Positions 51,893-60,275 of a stretch of 64,000 nt of DNA are shown piece by piece; position 1 is the first letter of the stretch, and each line of letters begins with the position of its first letter. A program made the position numbers and the translations under genes. Under the pieces are notes generated by a model. The model ran no database searches. It was not told where the DNA came from and saw nothing but the letters and a program-made list of their open reading frames with translations. The DNA lies in contig NZ_BAABFA010000024.1 in assembly GCF_039540515.1 (NCBI RefSeq), forward strand, positions 62,001 to 126,000, written 5' to 3'. This stretch comes from Nemorincola caseinilytica (GTDB lineage Bacteria > Bacteroidota > Bacteroidia > Chitinophagales > Chitinophagaceae).

Positions 51893-51959
51893 CAAAGATA
51901 AATAATAAACGCAACATGGTTGCATTTGTGTTTTTTCCTTACATTTGCAACCGTGTTGC
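51893..51959. promoter_or_regulatory. divergent fur/merC promoters with two operator boxes
   Basis: Two palindromes, GCAACATGGTTGC (51911-51923) and GCAACCGTGTTGC (51947-51959), have 36 nt between centres. With their flanks they are near-identical but in opposite orientation. The fur -7 box TATCTTTG (minus, 51900-51893) and the merC -7 box TACATTTG (51940-51947) lie beside them, and the second palindrome covers the merC start site. This suggests autorepression and co-repression by the Fur-type protein. Confidence 0.75.
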
Positions 51960-52399
51960 GTTTACACTCATTGTTGCACTCATCCCGTTACTTCTCTGGC
52001 GCCGATAAACTGGGCATAGCCAGCGCGGTCATATGCGCCGTGCATTGCCTGGTGATACCCGCCATATTCCTTATCAAATATTCCTGGGCCGATAGTGTTG
52101 CCGATGTACATGCGGGGCATCATGCTGGCCTGCCCGCCTGGTGGCATGTGCTCGATTATGTTTTCCTCGTAGTGGGCTTTGTGGCCGTGCTGCATGCCTC
52201 TTCCCATGCTCCTGCAAGGGGAGTAAAGCTCTCTCTCTGGTTCTTTTGGCTATGCCTGGCGGTAGCAGTAGTGTTCGAAGAGCAACTGCACTGGATGACC
52301 TACCTCGCCTCAGCAGGCCTCATAGCTACCCACTTCTTTAATATCCGTTCCCACAGGAACACCAGGCATGCACAGGCTTCCGATATGGCAGATAAATAA
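51953..52399 (+). CDS. MerC-domain membrane protein
   Basis: This protein of about 148 aa has four membrane helices and the MerC signature DKLGIASAVICAVHCLVIP with a Cys-x-x-x-Cys-like pair in the first helix. MerC proteins carry mercuric or other metal ions across the inner membrane. In Bacteroidota a MerC gene beside a Fur-type gene suggests zinc or another physiological metal. A His-rich loop (VHAGHHAG) follows helix 1. The GTG at 51953 is chosen because it lies 5 nt after the -7 box; a TTG at 51920 in the same frame would lie upstream of that promoter. Confidence 0.82.
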   Translation: MLRLHSLLHSSRYFSGADKLGIASAVICAVHCLVIPAIFLIKYSWADSVADVHAGHHAGLPAWWHVLDYVFLVVGFVAVLHASSHAPARGVKLSLWFFWLCLAVAVVFEEQLHWMTYLASAGLIATHFFNIRSHRNTRHAQASDMADK

Positions 52400-52495
52400 T
52401 ATGTCTTTCGCCATTTTTCCGCATAGTATGCATATCATTTGTATTAATAAAAAATACACCTGAATATTTTCCTTAAAATAACAACGGATTTGACC

Positions 52496-52503
52496 TACTT
52501 TTG
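52496..52503 (+). promoter_or_regulatory. -7 element of the saccharopine dehydrogenase-like gene
   Basis: TACTTTTG lies 27 nt before the ATG. A second match, TACATTTG at 52521-52528, lies only 2 nt before the ATG. Confidence 0.5.
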
Positions 52504-52530
52504 CCGAAATTTTCGAGCATTACATTTGTG

Positions 52531-53865
52531 ATGAAGCAGACAATACTGGTAGCCGGGGCAGGCAGATCATCGATATATCTGATAGAATACCTACTTGAGA
52601 ACGCACTAAGGAAAAAATGGCATGTGATAGTGGCCGATGGCGATAAGGACGCCATAATGAGGAAACTGAACAAGCATCCATGCGGCGAGGCAGCAGCAAT
52701 AGATATTACCAACGATGAGCAGCGCCAGTCGCTGGTACAGCGGGCCGATATAGTATTGTCGCTCATGCCACCGCACCTGCACATCCTTTTGGCCCACGAC
52801 TGCCTGAAGTTCAACAAGAACCTCATCACGTCCTCCTATATATCCGACGAGATGAAGGCCATGGACGAAGCGGTGAAAAAAGCCGGTCTCGTGTTCATGT
52901 GCGAAATGGGCCTCGATCCCGGTATCGATCATATGACGGCCAGCCACATCATACACAGTGTGCGCAAGGTGGCAGGTCGCATCACTGCTTTCAGGTCGTA
53001 CTGCGGTGGGCTGGTAGCTCCCTCCAGCGACGACAATCCATGGCACTACAAATTCAGCTGGAACCCCCGCAACGTGGTCATGGCAGGTATGGGCGGCGCC
53101 AAATATCTCAGCAATGGCAAGGTCACCGAGGTGCCCTACGAGCATATGTTCGAGAACAATAAGAAGATAAAAGTGCCCGGCCTGGGCTCACTGGCCTACT
53201 ATCCCAACAGGGACTCGGTGAAATACCTGGATATACTGGATGTGCAGGGCATCAATACCTTCCTGCGTGCTACACTGCGCTACCCGGCCTTCTGCAAGGG
53301 CTGGCAGGCCATCATAAAGCTGGGCCTTACCGACCTGGAAGATACCATGGATACCACCGGTCTTACCTATGCAGGCTGGATAAGGAAAAAGACCGACTGC
53401 AGGCCCAAGACCGACATACTGAAACATGTAGCCACCATACTGGGTATAGAAGAGAGCGATAAGGTGATGGGTATGCTGCTGTGGCTGGGAATTTTTGAAG
53501 ATAATGCCATAGGTGATAGCAAGATGTCATCGGCCGATGTACTGTATACGCTGCTGCAGGAAAAATGGCAGATGTCGCCAAAAGACAAGGACATGGTGGT
53601 GATGCAGCACGAGATAGAGTACGAACACAAAGGCAAGCTCATAACCCTTACCAGCTCTATGGTGCTGGAGGGCGATGGCGGCGAGCATACAGCCATGGCC
53701 AAGACCGTAGGCCTGCCTATGGGTATACTGGCCTCGCTGATGCTGCGCAAAAAAGTGACCCCTCCTGTGGGCGTGCATATGCCCGTGATGCCGGTGGTGT
53801 ACAAACCCGTATTGAAAGAACTGGAACAGCACGGCATCATCTTCCACGATGTGGTGAATGGCTAG
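52531..53865 (+). CDS. saccharopine dehydrogenase family protein
   Basis: This 444-aa protein has an N-terminal Rossmann fold (ILVAGAGRSSIYLIEYLLE), the ADIVLSLMPPHLH region, CEMGLDPGIDHM and the YCGGLVAP...NPWHYKFSWNP block typical of the LYS9/saccharopine reductase branch. A glutamate-forming lysine pathway step is likely: cleaving saccharopine or acting on a related imine. No other lysine-degradation gene is adjacent. The ATG at 52531 matches the family start. Confidence 0.93.
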   Translation: MKQTILVAGAGRSSIYLIEYLLENALRKKWHVIVADGDKDAIMRKLNKHPCGEAAAIDITNDEQRQSLVQRADIVLSLMPPHLHILLAHDCLKFNKNLITSSYISDEMKAMDEAVKKAGLVFMCEMGLDPGIDHMTASHIIHSVRKVAGRITAFRSYCGGLVAPSSDDNPWHYKFSWNPRNVVMAGMGGAKYLSNGKVTEVPYEHMFENNKKIKVPGLGSLAYYPNRDSVKYLDILDVQGINTFLRATLRYPAFCKGWQAIIKLGLTDLEDTMDTTGLTYAGWIRKKTDCRPKTDILKHVATILGIEESDKVMGMLLWLGIFEDNAIGDSKMSSADVLYTLLQEKWQMSPKDKDMVVMQHEIEYEHKGKLITLTSSMVLEGDGGEHTAMAKTVGLPMGILASLMLRKKVTPPVGVHMPVMPVVYKPVLKELEQHGIIFHDVVNG

Positions 53866-53880
53866 TGCGTTACGAGTTAA

Positions 53881-54020
53881 AAGGGTAAAAGGTTAAAAAG
53901 TTAATTAGGGCAATAAGTTAAAGGGCAAATGGTGTAGTGACCATTTGCCCTTTTTCTATTTGAATATTTACGATAATGGACCTTTTACCTTTTTAACCCA
54001 TTACCCAATTGACCCTTAAC
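53881..54020. repeat. degenerate GGTTAAA-type repeat tracts flanking a terminator
   Basis: Words such as GGTAAAAGGTTAAAAAGTTAA (about 53884-53904) occur left of the hairpin, and their reverse complements (ACCTTTTTAACCCATTACCC, about 53988-54007) on the right. Together they form an imperfect inverted arrangement around the terminator. No coding potential is seen. Confidence 0.6.
53920..53957. terminator. bidirectional terminator between convergent genes
   Basis: A perfect 13-bp stem (53920-53932 and 53941-53953) with an 8-nt loop and a T-run lies between the saccharopine dehydrogenase-like gene and smpB. Confidence 0.85.
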
Positions 54021-54023
54021 AGT

Positions 54024-54470
54024 CTATTTCAGGTAGCGCTTCATTTCTCTTTCCACATCGCGGTTCTTTATGGTCTCGCGCTTGTCGTGCAGTTTTTTGC
54101 CCTTACCCAGGCCTATCTCTACCTTGGCATAGCCGTTCTCATTTATGAACACCGCCAGCGGCACTATGGAATAGCCTTTCTCTTTCACCTTGTTCTGCCA
54201 CTTCTTTATTTCCTTCTTGGTCAGCAGCAGCTTGCGGTCGTGTACGGCCACATGGCCCGCATACCCGGCATTCACATATTCGGCTATATGCAGGCTCTTT
54301 ACCCAAAGCTCGCCATCGTCGAACAGGCAATAGCTGTCGTTGAAGCTCACCTTCCCTTGCCGTATCGATTTTATCTCCGATCCCGTTAATACGATACCCG
54401 CCTTTAGCCTGTCCTCTATCGCATACTCGAATGTAGCAGGGCGGTTCTTGATGTATATGTTCTCAGGCAA
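54024..54470 (-). CDS. smpB: SsrA-binding protein
   Basis: This 148-aa protein carries tmRNA to stalled ribosomes. Landmarks are IKNRPATFEYAIED, the GSEIKSIRQGKVSF block, and the basic C-terminal KGKKLHDKRETIKNRD needed for ribosome binding. It lies 31 nt downstream of accD and is probably transcribed with it. Confidence 0.97.
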   Translation of the reverse strand: MPENIYIKNRPATFEYAIEDRLKAGIVLTGSEIKSIRQGKVSFNDSYCLFDDGELWVKSLHIAEYVNAGYAGHVAVHDRKLLLTKKEIKKWQNKVKEKGYSIVPLAVFINENGYAKVEIGLGKGKKLHDKRETIKNRDVEREMKRYLK

Positions 54471-54501
54471 GGTATCTCTCTATTTTACTACAGGGCTTAT
54501 G

Positions 54502-55359
54502 TTACTGTTCTTTCATGAACCATTCTGCGGTCATGCTCAGCTTGTTCTTCAGGTTCTTGCGCTCGGTTATGAAGTCCAGGAAGCCATGCTCCAGCAGGAA
54601 CTCCGATCGCTGGAAGCCGGCAGGCAGGTCTTTCTTTATGGTCTCCTTTATCACGCGGGGGCCGGCAAAGCATATCAGCGCATTGGGCTCGGCTATGTTT
54701 ATATCGCCTAGCATAGCGTACGATGCCGTTACCCCACCGGTGGTAGGGTCTGTCATCAGCGATATATATGGCAGACCTGCTTTTGCCAGTTGGGTCAGCT
54801 TGGCCGATGTCTTTGCCATCTGCATCAGCGAGAAGGCGCTCTCCATCATACGCGCCCCGCCCGATTTGCTTATTATCAGCAGCGGCATCTTGTGGGCAAT
54901 GCTGTGATCTATGGCGCGGCTTATCTTTTCGCCCACTACCGACCCCATGGAGCCGCCTATGAAGTTGAAGTTCATGCAGGCCACTACAAAGGGTACACCG
55001 TTCATGGTGCCGGTGCCCACTGTCATGGCATCCTTCAGGCCGGTGTTGTTCTGTGCTTCCACTATGCGCGATCCGTAGGGCTTCATATCCACAAAGCCCA
55101 GGAGGTCCTTCGGCATTATGTTCTCGAAAAGCAGGTCGTACTTATTGTTGTCAAAAAGTATCTCGAAGTATTCCAGCGAATCTATACGGTTGTGATAGTT
55201 GCACTTCGCGCATACATGCAGGTTATCGTGCAGTTCTTTCACGGTAGTGGTGGTCTTGCATTCAGGGCATTTGTGCCACAGTCCGTCCGGGGTCTCCTTT
55301 TTCTCTTCTGTCGATGTGAGTATGCCTTTTTTACTGCGACGGAACCACGTTGATGACAT
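54502..55359 (-). CDS. accD: acetyl-CoA carboxylase carboxyltransferase beta subunit
   Basis: This 285-aa protein with AccA moves the carboxyl group from biotin to acetyl-CoA, the first step of fatty acid synthesis. It starts MSSTWFRRSKKGI and has the zinc ribbon CPEC...CAKC at about 30-55, GTGTMNGVPFVVACMNFNFIGGSMGSVVGEK, located near residues 110-140, and SKSGGARMMES. A TATCTTTG box 24 nt upstream supports the start at 55359 over an earlier in-frame ATG. It is followed by smpB. Confidence 0.97.
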   Translation of the reverse strand: MSSTWFRRSKKGILTSTEEKKETPDGLWHKCPECKTTTTVKELHDNLHVCAKCNYHNRIDSLEYFEILFDNNKYDLLFENIMPKDLLGFVDMKPYGSRIVEAQNNTGLKDAMTVGTGTMNGVPFVVACMNFNFIGGSMGSVVGEKISRAIDHSIAHKMPLLIISKSGGARMMESAFSLMQMAKTSAKLTQLAKAGLPYISLMTDPTTGGVTASYAMLGDINIAEPNALICFAGPRVIKETIKKDLPAGFQRSEFLLEHGFLDFITERKNLKNKLSMTAEWFMKEQ

Positions 55360-55383
55360 GATCGGTGTTATTTGGTCAGGCGA

Positions 55384-55391
55384 CAAAGATA
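55384..55391 (-). promoter_or_regulatory. -7 element of accD-smpB
   Basis: TATCTTTG on the minus strand, 24 nt before the accD ATG. Confidence 0.6.
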
Positions 55392-55459
55392 CATTTTAAG
55401 CAGGATAAGTTGATACAGCACATATATCAAAAACACCCTCCCTGTCCTTGCAGTATATA

Positions 55460-56380
55460 TCAGGCCGGGGGCAGAAAACGGCTGATACCCTCCAGTGGTG
55501 CGCCCCATATGCCCGGCAGCAGGTATACTATGAAAGTGAATAGCGCGATGGCAATGAAAAGATTGGGCAGCGATACATACTTTACCCCATAAAGGTTCTT
55601 GGTAGGGGCATAGTCTTTCGACAGGCGTATGACGCCCAGCATATAAGCGCCCGCTGCTGCCGCCAGCATAATGATAATGATGATGAACAGGTAACGGTCT
55701 ATAAGGTGCCACTGCAGCGCCAGGTCTGTGCGCGACAGGAATTTTACGCCTATGGTCAGCGCTACGAAGCCCATTATACCTTTTACCTTGTTCAGTACTT
55801 CTTTCGATGGTACCAGTATCTCCAGTATCCTGGGGTATATGAATGGCAGCGACAACCCTACCGAGAAACCGAATAGGCTGAATGCGGGGCCCAGTACGCC
55901 TGCATTATGGCCGGTAAGCAGCGCCACCACCATCATAGGAATTACCGATGAGAACGATACCGCAGGCATAGTAAGGGCCATGTACATGATGCCCACTACA
56001 TTGCCCGATCGTGCCTTGGCCGATGCTGCATTGGCCCACGATGCAGGTAGCTTGAACTCGAACACGCCCAGCAGCGATATACCCAGCCCCAGGAACAGGC
56101 GGCATATGGCAAAGTTAAAAAGCCAGTGCTCTATGAACCTGAACACACCCGTAGCATTGGCTATGATAGATAGCAGTATGCCCAGTGTAGAGAAGATAAG
56201 CACCAGTGTACCGGTATATATCAGTATGTTCTTCTGACCTTCTTTTTTGCTTTTGCTCTTGGGCGAGAGGTAGCGTACCGTCACCGGCAGTATGGCATAT
56301 ATGAAGGGTGTTATGGCGGTGAGCACACCCACCACTATAGCCTTCAGCAATACCCCGCCTAACAGTAAAGCATGGTTCAA
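55460..56380 (-). CDS. DsbD-like membrane protein lacking redox cysteines
   Basis: This 306-aa protein has about eight hydrophobic helices and matches the membrane domain of DsbD across its length: ALLLGG at the start, P(A/S)SW(A/V)N, GPAFSLFGFSVGLSLPF, GIMGFVALTIGVKFLS and a final YLLPGIWGAPLEG. Canonical DsbD has a Cys in TPC(V/I)FPM and another in SF-S-C-x-x-P. Here these positions are Phe26 (TPFIYAI) and Ser145 (SFSSVIP). The only Cys is in AICRLF. There are no N- or C-terminal thioredoxin domains. It cannot shuttle electrons by the known mechanism, so its role is unknown. Confidence 0.8.
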   Translation of the reverse strand: MNHALLLGGVLLKAIVVGVLTAITPFIYAILPVTVRYLSPKSKSKKEGQKNILIYTGTLVLIFSTLGILLSIIANATGVFRFIEHWLFNFAICRLFLGLGISLLGVFEFKLPASWANAASAKARSGNVVGIMYMALTMPAVSFSSVIPMMVVALLTGHNAGVLGPAFSLFGFSVGLSLPFIYPRILEILVPSKEVLNKVKGIMGFVALTIGVKFLSRTDLALQWHLIDRYLFIIIIIMLAAAAGAYMLGVIRLSKDYAPTKNLYGVKYVSLPNLFIAIALFTFIVYLLPGIWGAPLEGISRFLPPA

Positions 56381-56409
56381 TGTAGAATAGCTGTTTTTTA
56401 GAACACGCC

Positions 56410-56796
56410 CTAACTAAGCCCGTCTATGATGGCCACTATCTTCTCAAAGGCGTCCTCGTCCTTTATCACATAGTCCTCTGCGCCCTTCCTGATGGTCTGC
56501 AGTGCCGTGCCATATGCATCCTGCCCCGAAAGCATGATGACATGTATGTATTTGTTTATCTTCTTTATCGATTCCAGTATCTGCATGCCGTTGGCCGCAT
56601 CCTTGTTCTCCGAGTTCAGGTTGAAATCCAGTATCACTACATCGGGCTGCTCTCTCAGGTTCTTCAGGCATTCTTCTCCGGTGCTGAACAATTTTATCTC
56701 GTGAAAAGTTTTGGTCGTCAGGTAGTCTTCCAGAAGGGTCGACATCATCTCATCATCGTCTACAACGAAGATCTTCTTTACCATTTTATTTGCCAT
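56410..56796 (-). CDS. stand-alone response regulator receiver protein
   Basis: This 128-aa protein is a receiver domain only, with acidic residues DDD at 13-15, phospho-acceptor D57 in VVILDFN, Ser in IMLSGQ and the switch Lys in YVIKDED. It is clearly related to the receiver at 4858-5235, about 51 kb away; both lack output domains. No histidine kinase is adjacent. It lies 29 nt upstream of the DsbD-like gene on the same strand, so the two are probably co-transcribed. Confidence 0.92.
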   Translation of the reverse strand: MANKMVKKIFVVDDDEMMSTLLEDYLTTKTFHEIKLFSTGEECLKNLREQPDVVILDFNLNSENKDAANGMQILESIKKINKYIHVIMLSGQDAYGTALQTIRKGAEDYVIKDEDAFEKIVAIIDGLS

Positions 56797-56944
56797 AGGT
56801 CAGTGGTGGGTGTTGACTTCTTTTGGGGTTGAAATATTCTATGTGTTCAAATTTAGTATTTGTTTTTCGAAATGTCAATTATGCTTTCATGAAATGCTGC
56901 CGCAGTATCCGCAGCAACCAATTGTACCACAAGGCTATATACTT

Positions 56945-58612
56945 TTATTGTTTCCTTTTCAGGAATACGAAGCCATTGCTGCTGCCGGTCACCTCTAGCT
57001 GTGGGTTGCGGGCATATTCTGCGCTGTCGTGCACCTTGCATATGAAGTAGGCCGGTCTGTCGGTATTGCCATATATCAGCCAGTCGCCATTGGCCTCGGG
57101 GGTCTCACGGCCGGTCTTGTCCTTTCGCACACCGCGGTATTCAGGGGCATTATAGGGCTGCTTGGCGGTATAGAAAAGGTTGGCATAGCTTTTATGCCCC
57201 AGCGGCTGCACATATACTTTCTTTCCGCTAAAGCTCTTGTAGTATTCTATGGCCGCCCGTTGCGAGTAGCCCTCTATGCGGGGCGCGCAGTACAGCAGTA
57301 CGAACTGTATCGCCACCACCTGCGTTATGGCCAGCAGGGTCATGCCCTTTTTCAGGTCCTGGCGCATCATGCGTGCCGCTGCTATGATGATGGCCAGGTA
57401 TATGATACCCGGCACACATGCCGCATAGCTCCACTGCACATCGGCGCGTAGGTTGGCCACGGCAAATGGGTCGGCTATATAGGGTATCAGCACAGCTTTA
57501 TTGATGCCCACCGCTGGCAGCAGGGCTATCACCACCGCCAGTAATATGCCTGTTACCAGTAGCACTATGGCCGTGCCTTTGCGCAGCCTTTCCTTTCCCT
57601 CGCTCAGTGCGTATAGCTGCAGTGCGGCCAGGTAGGTAAGGGGAAAATAGCAGAGCGACGAGTAGTGTACTATCTTGGTCTTCACTATAGAGAATAGCAG
57701 TAGCACTACCCAGAACAGCAGCCACATCCATGTGGCGAAGCCTGTATCTGCCACTTTTTCGCGCTTGCGCCCCAGGTACTGGAACAGGAATGCCGATGCC
57801 GGGAAACAGCCCAGCAGCAGCACTACGAAGTGGTATATGAAGGGCCCTCCATGGTCGGAATCCTCGGTGCTGAAGAGGCGTACCTGGTACTGTATGAACT
57901 CGCGCAGGAACCACGTCCCATACTCTGTGCCATGTACCGCCGTAGTTATACCCACCCACAGCCCGAAGGGTACGGCCGCGAACACGGCCATGGCCAGCAG
58001 GTGTTTTATCTTGTACCCGTTCAGCCCGCGGTGCAGCACTATGTACACGCCTAGCGCCAGCAGTGCCACCAGTATGGCCACTGGGCCCTTGGTGAGGGCG
58101 GCCATACCCAGCAGCAGCCCGCCGGCTATGGCGTGCAGCCATGCGCGGCTACCGGTACGCAGCACATGTACCTGGTAAAAGGCCAGGAATATGAGCAGGT
58201 TGAAGGTGGGATCTATGATACCCGTTTTGAAGTAAAAATGCGGCAGCCACGATGCCGCGAACAGTACCGCCCACCATTGCCCCATCTTATGGCTTACCAG
58301 CCGCCTGCCGCAGTGGTATATGGCCACCAGTGTCATTACGCCCACAAGAGCATTTGGGAAGCGTGCCGCGAATTCATTGATGCCGAACAGTCTCATGCTC
58401 ACCACCTGCATCCATATGAACAGGGGAGGCTTTTCCCAGAAGGGCATGAAGTCTATCTGCGGGCGCAGGTGGTCGCCGCTCACTATCATTTCGCGGGCGC
58501 ACTCGGCAAAGTTGATCTCGTCCCAGTCGAACAGGTGTACCCCGCCCAGGAAGGGGAAGAACAGCAAGCCCGATAAAATGATGATGGCCAAATAGCCTCC
58601 ACGTTCACGCAT
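56945..58612 (-). CDS. GT39-like (ArnT-type) membrane glycosyltransferase
   Basis: This 555-aa protein has about 12 membrane helices. Its first periplasmic loop contains HLFDWDEINFAECAREM (residues ~24-42), the D-x-D/E motif of GT-C enzymes such as ArnT that use lipid-linked sugars, followed by KPPLFIWMQ. The C-terminal ~120 residues are soluble and periplasmic. It probably adds a sugar to lipid A or another envelope lipid; the substrate cannot be told. The start at 58612 gives a normal N-terminus; an earlier start at 58693 would overlap the yraN stop region. Confidence 0.9.
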   Translation of the reverse strand: MRERGGYLAIIILSGLLFFPFLGGVHLFDWDEINFAECAREMIVSGDHLRPQIDFMPFWEKPPLFIWMQVVSMRLFGINEFAARFPNALVGVMTLVAIYHCGRRLVSHKMGQWWAVLFAASWLPHFYFKTGIIDPTFNLLIFLAFYQVHVLRTGSRAWLHAIAGGLLLGMAALTKGPVAILVALLALGVYIVLHRGLNGYKIKHLLAMAVFAAVPFGLWVGITTAVHGTEYGTWFLREFIQYQVRLFSTEDSDHGGPFIYHFVVLLLGCFPASAFLFQYLGRKREKVADTGFATWMWLLFWVVLLLFSIVKTKIVHYSSLCYFPLTYLAALQLYALSEGKERLRKGTAIVLLVTGILLAVVIALLPAVGINKAVLIPYIADPFAVANLRADVQWSYAACVPGIIYLAIIIAAARMMRQDLKKGMTLLAITQVVAIQFVLLYCAPRIEGYSQRAAIEYYKSFSGKKVYVQPLGHKSYANLFYTAKQPYNAPEYRGVRKDKTGRETPEANGDWLIYGNTDRPAYFICKVHDSAEYARNPQLEVTGSSNGFVFLKRKQ

Positions 58613-58673
58613 GGGGATAGATAAGAGCGGTAAAGGTCGTACAGGTTTTTGATGATGCAAAACAGATAGCGGC

Positions 58674-59030
58674 TTAATGGAATGCTTCCTCAAAATGTAC
58701 TATCTCCCTGGCATGTTCGTCGTTCAGTAGCACACTCACTATGTCAAAGCGTACCGACCGGTAGGCCGTATATTGCTCCAGGAAGGTGCCGGCCGCCACG
58801 CGCAATGCCTCCTGTTTCCTGTGACCCACAGCCTCTTCGGGAAATTGTAATATGTTCTTCGAACGGGTCTTAACCTCTACAAATACCAGCACATCCCCCT
58901 TCGATGCCACTATATCCACCTCCTTTTTGCCCGTCCTCCAATTACGAAAAACAATATTATAACCTTTATTTGTCAAAAAGTCTACAGCGATCTGTTCGCC
59001 GTTCATACCAATTTTACTATGTTTGGGCAT
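58674..59030 (-). CDS. YraN family (UPF0102) endonuclease-like protein
   Basis: This 118-aa protein has the PD-(D/E)xK-type nuclease pattern: GMNGEQIAVDFLTNKGY, NWRTGKKEVDIVASKGDVLVFVEVKTRS (located around 34-61) with the acidic and Lys active-site residues EVD...EVK. UPF0102 proteins are linked to recombination and DNA repair, but their activity is unproven. The ATG at 59030 was chosen from the family N-terminus; an in-frame start at 59066 is less likely. It is divergent from the SIS gene. Confidence 0.92.
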   Translation of the reverse strand: MPKHSKIGMNGEQIAVDFLTNKGYNIVFRNWRTGKKEVDIVASKGDVLVFVEVKTRSKNILQFPEEAVGHRKQEALRVAAGTFLEQYTAYRSVRFDIVSVLLNDEHAREIVHFEEAFH

Positions 59031-59155
59031 CGAAATATAAATATAGTGTGAAACATCCGTTCCCATGCAATAATACCCCTTATGATGTGCTGAACGAGTG
59101 AGACGCCCGGCAAGCCATACGGAAACCAGAACGGCAGATAAACTACCAACAAAAA

Positions 59156-60142
59156 ATGAAACAATTAGTACTGGACTTCCCTTTACAACTACAGGAAGCT
59201 CTGATAATAGGAAAGAACCACAGGTTCATCACCCAACCCAGGCAATTCAGCAATATAGTAGTTACAGGCCTTGGTGGCAGCGGCATTGGCGGCTCCATAG
59301 TGCAGAACTATGTGTTCGATAAGCTGAACGTACCCTTCGTAGTGAACAAGGATTATTCACTGCCCGCATTCGTAGGTAAAGATACCCTCGTTATAGCCTG
59401 CTCTTACTCCGGCAATACCGAAGAGACACTGATGGCCCTGCAGCAGGCCAAAAAGAAGCGTGCTACCATCATATGTGTCACATCGGGCGGCAAGGTGGCA
59501 GAATTTGCCGGTGCAAAAAAACTGGATTGTATACTGGTACCTGCCGGTATGCCGCCACGTTCCTGCCTAGGGTACTCATTGGTACAGTTGCTTAGCATCT
59601 TGAACCACTTCGGCCTTATACCCGGCAATTTCGACCGTGAGATAAAGGCTGCCATAAAGCTGCTGAAGACCAATAGCGCCGATATACAGAAGAAAGCATC
59701 GGTACTGGCAAAGAAGATGTTCGGCAAGCTGCCCATCATATATTCTGCTGCTGCACTGGAGGGTGTGGCAGTGCGTTTCCGCCAGCAGATAAATGAGAAC
59801 AGTAAGCTGCTGGCATGGCATGGCGCCATACCCGAAATGAACCACAACGAGCTGGTAGGCTGGCGCGACGATGCGTCGGACAAGGTAGTGATCATCCTCC
59901 GCGACCAGGACGACTTCTCTCGCGTACAGGCGCGCATGGAGATAGGCAAGAAGATAGCCAAGAAGTACAACCCCACTATATTGGAGATTTACTCTGAAGG
60001 CAAGACCTACTGGGAGCGTGTCTTCTACCTCATACACCTTACCGACTGGGTATCGGTATTTCTTGCCGACCTGCGCGGCGTAGATGCAACCGAGGTGCGT
60101 GTGATAGACTACCTGAAGGGCGAGCTGGCCAAGGTGAAATAA
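59156..60142 (+). CDS. bifunctional phosphoglucose/phosphomannose isomerase (SIS family)
   Basis: This 328-aa sugar isomerase has two SIS domains. Landmarks are GLGGSGIGGS, CSYSGNTEETL, PRSCLGYS and the catalytic region RQQINENSKLLAWHGAIPEMNHNE (around 207-230) with the active-site Glu and His. This fits the archaeal/bacterial PGI/PMI type, interconverting glucose-6-P, fructose-6-P and mannose-6-P. It is transcribed alone, with a hairpin after it. Confidence 0.92.
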   Translation: MKQLVLDFPLQLQEALIIGKNHRFITQPRQFSNIVVTGLGGSGIGGSIVQNYVFDKLNVPFVVNKDYSLPAFVGKDTLVIACSYSGNTEETLMALQQAKKKRATIICVTSGGKVAEFAGAKKLDCILVPAGMPPRSCLGYSLVQLLSILNHFGLIPGNFDREIKAAIKLLKTNSADIQKKASVLAKKMFGKLPIIYSAAALEGVAVRFRQQINENSKLLAWHGAIPEMNHNELVGWRDDASDKVVIILRDQDDFSRVQARMEIGKKIAKKYNPTILEIYSEGKTYWERVFYLIHLTDWVSVFLADLRGVDATEVRVIDYLKGELAKVK

Positions 60143-60161
60143 CATAAAATAACATAGAGGT

Positions 60162-60192
60162 ACGAAGGGCACATATATTATGTGCCCTTCGT
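60162..60192 (+). terminator. hairpin after the SIS gene
   Basis: A perfect 12-bp stem (60162-60173 and 60181-60192) with a 7-nt AT loop lies 19 nt after the stop; there is no T-run. Confidence 0.7.
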
Positions 60193-60275
60193 CGTTCATG
60201 GGGTTTCCGTTAACTCGTTTTGCTGGTACGCTGTCCTTTACATATCATTGTACAGGTATAAAAAACGATACACCT

